NCBI GenBank assembly: GCA_027422505.1
Contig: JAPQWV010000017.1
Location: forward strand, 11,967,501 to 12,031,500
Source: Craterostigma plantagineum
Taxonomy: Eukaryota; Streptophyta; Magnoliopsida; Lamiales; Linderniaceae
Direction of reading: 5' to 3'
DNA length: 64,000 nt
Below are positions 56,159-64,000 of this stretch, one piece after another. Position 1 is the stretch's first letter; the number at the start of each line of letters is the position of its first letter. The notes beneath the pieces are model-generated. The model saw only the letters and a program-made list of their open reading frames with translations. It was not told where the DNA came from and made no database searches. A program made the translations under genes and the position numbers.

Positions 56159-59100
56159 TTACAGTACGGAAAATAACTCGGGGTATCTTTCTCTCATCTC
56201 GTCTTCTCGTTCCCATGTGGCTTCTTCCAATACTTGGTTCCGCCACAAGACCTTCACAAGGGGAATGTTTTTATTCCGAAGGCGTTTTACCTCGTACATC
56301 AAGATCTCCACCGGCCTTTCTTCGTAGCTCAAGTCCGGCTTCAATTGTTGATGTAGCGATTCGCCCTGCACAACATGACTTGGATCCGGGACGTACTTCC
56401 GTAGCGTGGATACATGGAAGACATCATGGACTTGAGCGAGCGATGTAGGGAGTCCGAGTTGATACGCTACTTCTCCAACTCTTTTCAAAATTGGGAATGG
56501 CCCGATATATCTCGGACTGAGTTTCCCTTTTTTCCCAAAACGCTTCACACCTTTCATAGGTGATATCTTCAAAAAGACCCGGTCGCCTTCTTCAAACTCC
56601 AACGGCCTCCGTCTCTTATCAGCGTAACTTTTCTGACGAGTCTGGGCCGTTTGCATCCTCTCCCGAATCTTTTCAACAGCTTCGGTCATTTCGCGTACCA
56701 TCTCAGGACCTAACAACGCCTTCTCGCCTAGTTCATCCCAGTGAACTGGGGACCGACATTTGCGTCCGTACAAGGCTTCGTAAGGCGCCATTCCGATTGT
56801 GGCTTGGTGGCTGTTGTTGTATGAAAATTCAATCAACGGGAGGTATTTGCTCCAGCTCCCTCGGAAATCCAGAACGCATGCTCGCAACATATCTTCAAGT
56901 GTCTGAATTGTTCTCTCCGATTGCCCGTCAGTCTGCGGGTGATAAGCCGTGCTGAAGGACAATTTGGTTCCCATGGCTTTCTGTAAACCCACCCAGAATT
57001 GAGACAGAAATCTCGAATCCCGATCCCAGACAATCGAAATTGGAATCCCATGGAGCCTTACGATTTCCTGTATGTACAGCTCGGCGTACTTCTCCATGGA
57101 GTATGTTTGACTAATTGGCAGGAAATGGCCGATTTCGTCAATCTGTCCACGATCACCCAGATTGCATCGTGGCCCTTCATCGTCTTTGGTAATCCCACAA
57201 CGAAATCCATCGTGATGTGGTCCCACTTCCACTCAGGACTCATCAAGGGCTGCAACGTTCCCGCCGGTCTTTGATGTTCTGCCTTGATTTGCTGGCATGT
57301 CAAGCATCGTTGCACGAAAGCGGCCACATCTTTCTTCATTCCCGGCCACCAGTAATTTCTTTGCAGGTCTCGATACATTTTTGTTGCACCGGGATGTATC
57401 GAATAGATCGTCGTATGCGACTCTGTCAGTATGGTTCGTCGGATTTCTTCATCGTGTGGCACATATAAACGACCTCGGAACCGTAAACTTCCGTCGTCTC
57501 GAAATTCGACCTCCGATTGAACACTTTTGTCTTGTTCCGCTCGGATCTTCAGATATAATTCGTCATCTTTTTGTGCCTCTAGAATTCGGTCCAACAACGT
57601 CGGCTTCAAGGTTAATGCTGCCAGTCTCGCTTCGATCTCCCCGAAGTTGATCACTTCAACTTCGAGTTGGCACAATTCTGCATTCACCGATTTACGGCTC
57701 AGAGCATCTGCGACTACGTTCGCCTTTCCTGGGTGATAATTAATCACGCAGTCGTAATCTTTCACCAACTCGAGCCATCGCCTTTGCCTCATGTTTAACT
57801 CCTTCTGTGTGAAGAAGTACTTTAGGCTTTTATGATCGGTAAAGATTTCGCATCGTTCCCCGTATAAATAGTGGCGCCAGATTTTTAGGGCAAACACCAC
57901 GGCTGCGAGTTCTAGATCATGCGTTGGGTAGTTCTTCTCGTACGGTTTCAGTTGTCGGGAGGCATATGCGATTACCTTCCCGTTCTGCATCAATACGCAC
58001 CCCAAGCCATTCTTTGAGGCATCACTGTACACCGAAAAGCCTTCGGTACCGGAGGGAATCGTTAGAACAGGAGCCGTCGTTAATCGCTTCTTCAACTCCT
58101 GGAAGCTTTGCTCGCAAGCTTCCGTCCACCTGAATGGGACATTCTTCTTCGTCAGGTTCGTGAGTGTCGAGGCAATGCTGGAAAAATCCTTAATGAACTT
58201 TCGATAGTATCCAGCAAGCCCGAGAAAGCTCCTGATCTCCGTAGGAGTGGTCGGTCGTGGCTAATTATTCACGGCTTCTATCCTGTTGGGATCCACCGAA
58301 AGTCCGTTTCCTGAAATGATGTGCCCCAAGAAGACCACTTGCTCCAACCAAAATTCGCACTTTTTGAACTTGGCAAATAACTGCTTTTCTCGAAGAATTT
58401 GAAGGACCGTCCTCAGATGTTCTTCGTGTTCCTCTCTCGTCTTCGAGTAGATGAGAATATCGTCAATAAATACGATTACAAATCGGTCCAGAAACTCTTT
58501 GAAGACCCGATTCATTAGATCCATGAAAGCTGCTGGAGCATTCGTTAGCCCGAAAGGCATGACCAAGAATTCGTAATGGCCGTACCTCCTGCTGAATGCT
58601 GTTTTTGGAATATCTGCCTCACGAATCTTTATCTGATGATAGCCGGAACGCAAATCAATCTTCGAGAATACTGTAGCCCCTTGTATCTGATCGAATACAT
58701 CATCGATCCTCGGTAATGGATAATTGTTCTTTATCGTGATTTTGTTAAGTTTGCGATAATCGATACAAAGTCGCATTGACCCATCTTTCTTCCGTACGAA
58801 CAATACCGGAGCTCCCCATGGTGAGAAGCTTGGTCGAATGAAGCCCTTCTGTAATAGTTCGTCAAGCTGCTCCTTGAGCTCTCGTAATTCATTCGGTGCT
58901 AACCGATATGGAGCTTTAGAGATCGGGGCAGCTCCTGGCATGAGATCGATGGAGAATTCAATTTCTCGATTCGGTGGTAGTCCTGGAAGGTCATCGGGGA
59001 ACACGTCGGGATATTCATTTACGATCGGAACATCTTCAAGCTTCGGCTGAGAGGATTCTTCGGCTTTCACCGCAAAGACGAAGAAAGCTTCACAACCCGA

Positions 59101-60689
59101 ATTTACGAGTCGCTGAGCCTTCAAAGAAGATATCTGAGGAATTGGATTACCATTCGCCTTTCTCGAAAATTCAAATTCCTCTCCCTCGGGCAAGCAGAAT
59201 TTGACTACTTTCTTCGAGCAGTCGATAATAGCTCCATATCTAGAAAGCCAATCCATCCCGAAAATGATATCGTAATCATTCATCGGGATTACGATCAGAT
59301 CTACGTTCAAATCTCTTCCCTCGATTCTAACAGGACAATCTTCCACAACTAGATTCGTCCTTGTCGGATCTCCGTGGGGTAGAGACACCACGAAATTGCA
59401 CATAGAACGAGTGGGATAAATTCCCGCTCTAGCCACAAAATTAGACGACACGAACGAGTGTGTGGCCCCAGAGTCAAATAAAATTGTTGAATGAAATATG
59501 TTCAGCATACCCGTGACCACGTTCGGATTGGTCTCCGGCTCCTCATTCGTCAATGTGAAGACACGAGCTGGCACCGGCGGTAAGGCCTCCGCCTCCTCGT
59601 TCGTAAGTGCGAAGACACGAGCTGGCACCAACGGTGGTCGGACTTGATTCTGTGGTTGGTTCTGTGGCGGGTGCGGAAATAGCTGTTGAGTTCTGGGACA
59701 ATCTCGAGCGTAATGTCCGAGCTGCCCGCATTGGTAGCAATGCACCGATCGTTGTCCGAAACAAACTCCGACATGATTTCTTCCACACTGTGGGCATCGT
59801 GGTGCTGGATTTGGTGGCCTCATATTCGCTCCTTGGTTGAACGTCGGACGCCAGTTCTGTTGATTGGGTCGGTTGCCGCTGTTGTTTGGACTCCTTCCAA
59901 AGAATGGCCGTTTGGAACTTCCGCCTCCTTGTGGAGCTTCCCTCTTCCGACTAGACTCCTGGGCCTCCCTCACAACTCCCTCCGCCTGCTCCGCAATCAA
60001 TGCCCGTTCCGTCCCCTGTCAAAACTCTAACTGGCGCACTCCCGCCACGCTTAGATCCCGATAGAACTCGGGTTTCAGCCCCCAAAGAAAACGCGTCACC
60101 TTCAGAGCATTGGTGGCTATGAGGTGAGGAGCAAACCGAGATAACTCCTCGAATTTGCGGATGTACTCGGGCACTGACATACTCCCCTGCTTTAGGTTCA
60201 TGAATTCATACATCCTCTGCTCCTGGTCGTGAGCAGTGAAATATTTATCATGGAAGAGTTCCCGAAAGCGCTCCCATGTCATGTTAGCCGGATCCTCCAA
60301 CACCTTGACGGTGTTCCACCAAAAACGAGCGTTTCCCCGAAGTAGGGAAACGGCGCATAACGCTTTCTCGTTGTTCGGAACTCGGTTGTAAACAAAGAGG
60401 TCTTCGATGGTACCAATCCAGTCTTCCGCCTCCGCCGAATTAGTAGCATCAGAAAAGGTCGGGGATTGAGTTTTCGAAATCGTTCCCCAATAATCTCCAC
60501 ACGATCAGGCTGTGGAGGTGGACGGTGCTCAGATGAGCTCCGATGATTTATCAAGTCCTGGATTTGATTAGTTTGTTGTTGAATCAGCTCGGTCAAACGG
60601 TCAATAGTATGTTGCTCCCTAGTCGGGGACTCAGATCTGCTCCTTCGACTCGATTCTCCATGATGATTGTTTCCTCGTCCTCTAACCAT
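56159..60689 (-). pseudogene. Gypsy chromovirus gag-pol polyprotein with four lesions
   Basis: Single ancestral ORF from ATG 60689 (MVRGRGNNHHGESS) to stop 56159. Order: capsid (MTWERFRELFHDKYFTAHDQ), CCHC knuckle [14 protein letters not shown], a duplicated VPARVF-LTNEE segment (about 59550-59640), protease [14 protein letters not shown] ([22 protein letters not shown]), RNase H ([25 protein letters not shown]), integrase zinc region ([28 protein letters not shown]), core ([38 protein letters not shown]) and a chromodomain-like C terminus (KVLWRNQVLEEATWERED). Lesions: frameshift in a G-run near 60461; TGA at 60019-60021; TAG at 58261-58263 in place of an expected Trp codon; one-base loss near 57128. 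Otherwise it is close to intact, so loss of function is recent. Confidence 0.9.
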
Positions 60690-60842
60690 TTTCTTAGTTA
60701 TCTATATTCACGTAACATAGGCAGGAAAGCACATAAGTATTTAACATATAATCATATAATAGCGTAAAACTTACAGACGCGGCTGGTCCTCCCGGCTTTT
60801 GAGCGGCAGTACATGGACAGTCTTCAGAACCTATAACCTAAG

Positions 60843-60854
60843 GCTCTGATACCA
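60843..60854 (-). other. Primer-binding site of the gypsy element
   Basis: TGGTATCAGAGC on the minus strand, 2 bp from the 5' LTR: initiator tRNA-Met type. Confidence 0.92.
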
Positions 60855-60856
60855 AC

Positions 60857-62484
60857 TGTAACGACCCGGCTTCCTAAATACGTATTTTGGCGGATTTATG
60901 CAACGTAAGCAGCGGAAAGCCCATTTAATTAAATCTTTTTAAAACGTATGAATACAAATATACACGAGTTCAATATTGTTCTCACGAGGTCCACATTTAT
61001 TCATTGGGCCGAAGCCCAAAAATGTAAACACATGAAACATAATTTAAATCACTCCACAGGTCGCGTCACATGTACTGCTCCGCCCTCAAAAGTCCGTGGA
61101 GTCACCGCCATCAGCCGCCTTACCTACACACGTAAACCCTGAGCTTTTGCCCAGTAGATGAAAATATGCATGAATGCAAATGCTCTCACATCCCAAACCT
61201 GACACCTCACCAATGCACTCTCGACAACTTTCGAGCATACGCTCGTTCCTACAACAACTCTCAACTCCTAAAACAGGGCCCTAGGCTAGACTCGGAATCC
61301 ACGCATAAACGACATATAATACCATGATAGTACGGCCCCATCTCGGTCTCAACCGTAACTATAACAATGACATGTGGTAACGGCCCCATCTCGGTCTCAA
61401 CCGCACCTAAAATAGTAACAAGCGGCCCTAATCGACTTTAAAAATATTTATTTAACTCCTCGGAAATTTTGAAAATTACATAGAGGCCCGTAGTCGAGAT
61501 TTAATTGTTTATTTGACACCATATCTTTCGAAAATTACACAATCACACCAATAGATAGAATATTTATTTTAGATTCTTAAATTTTAAAGAAACCCTAGAA
61601 AACCCTAATTTGCACTAATACTCAAATTCTCCAAATCTAATTAAATCCACCCTTAAAATTTCTATTCTACTTTTCTAACCCTAATATATTTTATCTCCCT
61701 AAACCTCTCAATTTTGTAGAGATGGCCGAAATCACACGTAAATCATATATCAAAAAGATCATACAAATAAATTATTAGCATATAAACGTGAACAATTCAA
61801 AAAATCATGTATCACGTAAAAATTCACAACTCCTATTTTGTTTACGTATGTAGTTGATCTTCACCTACCTTAATCCGTAAAGAGCTACGTAACGGGTTGT
61901 GTCGTGTGATCCCGACCCGAGAGCTTCGATCCCGTGCTTTCGGAGAGTTTTCTTCTCCTCCTCCTTTTCCTTTCCTTCCTTTTCTCTTCTTCTTCTTCTT
62001 CTTCTCTCCCTCTCTCTCTCTCGGCCTCTTCCCCTTCTTTCTTCCCTTTCTTTTTTTTTTTCTTTCTTTCTCTTTCTTCTCTTCTTTCTCTCGGCCACCC
62101 TCCCCTTCTCTTTTCAACTCTCTCTTATTTATTTATTTTGCTCCATGTGTATTAGTTGTTATAGAGTACTTGTTTATTTCAAAGAGACCCTACCTCACAT
62201 GCATGGAGGAAACATTGAACATGCCATGTGGGTTCTTAGTCATCATGAAAGAATCTTTCTACCCACCTCAATTATTTTCGTTCCCTCCCTCTTTTATTTT
62301 TATTTTTTTATTTTTTTTTATAGATTTGGGCTTTAATTTCTCATTTTCAGCCCATTTAAAAATTTGGGCCGAATTGTAAATTTTTGGCCCAATTCAAAAA
62401 GAAATTTGATCTTGTTCGAAGATAAAATTTGTAATTTCGAAAATTATTGAAATAATCCCGTATTAAATTTTTACGGGTATTACA
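60857..62484 (-). repeat. 5' LTR of the gypsy element
   Basis: Plus-strand TGTAACGACCCGG...GGGTATTACA; about 99% identical to 54487-56124, differing mainly by scattered substitutions and length changes in the pyrimidine tract (61950-62105). Confidence 0.95.
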
Positions 62485-62567
62485 CTTGTCTCTTGGCTTC
62501 TTCTTCTTCATAGATTACTTTTGCGTTAGTAAATTTCATGAGAGAAGTTAGTCCGAGACCCAAGTAC
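62485..62567 (-). pseudogene. Element B gag fragment, part upstream of the gypsy insertion
   Basis: 83 bp including the right target copy CTTGT (62485-62489). In frame with 54486 leftwards it encodes SLMKFTNAKVIYEEEEAKRQ, preceding the AEIPFSYIELN block. It is cut at 62568 by the start of another LTR, so this gag took two separate insertions 83 bp apart. Confidence 0.65.
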
Positions 62568-64000
62568 TGTAACCCGTAAAATATAAAATACGGGGTTTTG
62601 ACATGATTAATTATGAGACTTTGTGGACGAAGCATGAGATAAATTAATTAAAACTTTAAATCGAAAATATAGATGTTGGAGGACTTCAAATTAAAAATGA
62701 AACTTTATTAAAGAACTTTTGGAAATAATAATAATAGACTTACAATAATTAAGTGGGTAAATCGATAATATAGACTTGAGATATTAAGCTTGGTTTAAAT
62801 ACATGACTTTGGCCCAAACGATTTTATACGATAAGATTAAAATTTCGTTGCTTGAGTGGGAAGGAAGTAACAATCACCGCCTAGTCATTTCAGATTTATT
62901 AAATCAAAAGTATGATACTTATCTTCAAGTAGTACAACTAACAAAAAGATATACAAGAACAAGTGTTAAAGAGAGAGAGCGTGAGCAAGGAGAAGAAAAC
63001 GATAGGAAGCCACCAAACTTTTAACTTCAAAAGAGAAACTAATCAACGATTGAGGTATGAAATTTCATAATATATATTGAGTTATTTCTTTTGTTTGGAT
63101 ATTTTAAGAATATATAGGGCTGGGTCACGATTATAATGGACACTCAAAAGCTAACATAAATCGAAAACCCTAATTCATAAGAATTCACTTTGTAATAATA
63201 AGGTGTTAAGATGATGTAAGTCTTAATGATTTTACAGCATGAGGTGTTTTGAGGGATGTCGTGCTCTATAAAACTTAGTGTATTAGGGTAGATGAATCCC
63301 GATCTTTAGATTTTCAACCTTTCTATAAGGTTCGACATTGATAAGGGTTTTGATATATATAACAGGTTACGACATTAGTGAGAATTTGATAAAATCTCGA
63401 GGTCTACAGTACCAAGGTTTCGAAAATGCTTTAGAGTAAGATTTCGACATTTGTCCTTAGAAGGTTTCGATATTTTAATGAATAATCGTGATAGACTATG
63501 AATTAATAAATTTCGACCTTATAATGGAAAAGTTCGACATTTTGGTAAGAATAGGTCTCGACTTTTATATGCGACATTTTGGTAGGAATAGTTCGACATT
63601 TTGTAGGAGTTGATCTCGACATGCTCACTGAAACATTTCGACATTTAAAACTGATACAAACACTTCGACATTTACAAAGTATCGACATTAATTATCAAGC
63701 TAAGTCTCGACATTTGCTCCTAAAAAAATCTCGATATTATCTTTCAAAAATCTCGATAAACACATGAAGGGGCTCGACATTTATAAAATGTCGATATGAT
63801 GACTTCGACTTTATTTTCCCCAACACAAAATGTCGACAATTCTTTTTAATTAAAGATGTCGACATCTTTAATGTAACATTTCGATATTGCTAAGAATTCG
63901 AGCTCAACATTTTTATATGACTCAATATTTTGTTCGAGCTCGACATTTTATATGTCTCGACATTCTTTAGAAATAGATTTCGACAATGTTTAAATATTTC
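62568..64000 (+). mobile_element. LTR element E, start only, runs off the window
   Basis: Begins TGTAACCCGTAAAATATAAAATACGGGG inside gag of element B. The start resembles the coding-sense LTR start of the gypsy element (TGTAATACCCGTAAAAATTT), suggesting a plus-strand gypsy-type LTR. No coding sequence, PBS or second end is present in the window. The last 700 bp carry a dense TCGACATTT array. Confidence 0.5.
63310..64000 (+). repeat. Degenerate TCGACATTT motif array in element E
   Basis: More than 20 variants of TTCGACATTTT / CTCGACATTT / TCGATATT occur at irregular spacing of about 15-50 bp, almost all in the plus orientation, continuing to the window end. It is not a tandem array with a fixed period. 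Confidence 0.8.

Larger units (their letters stand above)
54487..62484 (-). mobile_element. Gypsy chromovirus (Tekay/Del-like), complete but mutated, 7,998 bp
   Basis: Bounded by a perfect 5-bp target duplication, with 1,638- and 1,628-bp LTRs, tRNA-Met PBS (60843-60854), PPT (56125-56135) and one gag-pol reading on the minus strand. I count roughly 17 substitutions plus a few indels between LTRs, about 1%, so insertion is recent on a plant time scale. It sits inside the gag fragment of element B: 54486 and 62490 rejoin in frame once one target copy is removed. Lineage call is from RT/integrase wording and the C-terminal chromodomain-like tail. Confidence 0.93.

Overview
The window is a repeat-dense stretch of a plant nuclear genome, almost certainly a eudicot. 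It holds Ty1/copia and Ty3/gypsy LTR retrotransposons of plant lineages, a Mutator-like (MULE) fragment, a plastid rpoB fragment, and one spliced nuclear gene with plant-type introns. I cannot fix the family from sequence alone. Only one host gene looks functional: a 14-exon, 538-codon CYP59-type multidomain cyclophilin (PPIase, RRM, CCHC knuckle, RS/RE-rich tail) on the minus strand at 25961-31307.

Layout. 1-2440: a very similar partial second copy of that gene (tail of exon 3 to exon 10). It is joined abruptly at 2440 to element C, a decayed Sirevirus-like Copia on the plus strand (PR/INT/RT remnants 2441-5026, spacer 5027-8067, extra ORF 8068-12788). Element C's extra ORF is split by a 2.7-kb solo LTR (8943-11657, near-perfect 5-bp target duplication) and cut off by an Angela/Tork-like Copia (12789-22102) that carries an organellar rpoB insertion. 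22103-25350: unassigned AT-rich DNA, a Copia RNase H/LTR remnant and a MULE 5' end. 25961-31307: CYP59. 31308-35640: AT-rich intergenic DNA and a possible LTR relic.

35640-62567 is a nested block on the minus strand. Sirevirus-like element B (3' LTR, PPT, extra ORF, spacer, then gag pieces far to the right) is interrupted by Sirevirus-like element A (42107-53875; both LTRs, PBS and PPT present, integrase and RT deleted). B's gag is further interrupted by a young gypsy chromovirus (54487-62484; perfect CTTGT target duplication, 1.6-kb LTRs about 1% diverged by eye). A fourth LTR element (E) starts at 62568 and runs off the window.

The most unusual content is in the three Sirevirus-like copies. 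Each has, downstream of pol, a very long extra ORF (about 1,260 codons in A, of which 979 are one open frame) with conserved blocks but no polymerase or envelope features that I can see. In front of it lies a spacer saturated with a short, degenerate, CpG-containing word. The word differs between copies (TTTTCGCA in A, TTCGCGAA in B, CTCGATCG in C), and similar arrays occur in the solo LTR (TCGCCCGATT) and in element E (TCGACATTT). Polypurine tracts are repeated near these spacers, as described for Sireviruses.

The transposon genes work together only in principle: gag/PR/INT/RT/RH are all broken or missing in every copy, so none looks autonomous. Gene coordinates, splice sites, LTR ends, PBS/PPT and lesions were read directly. 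Lineage names rest on remembered family motifs.
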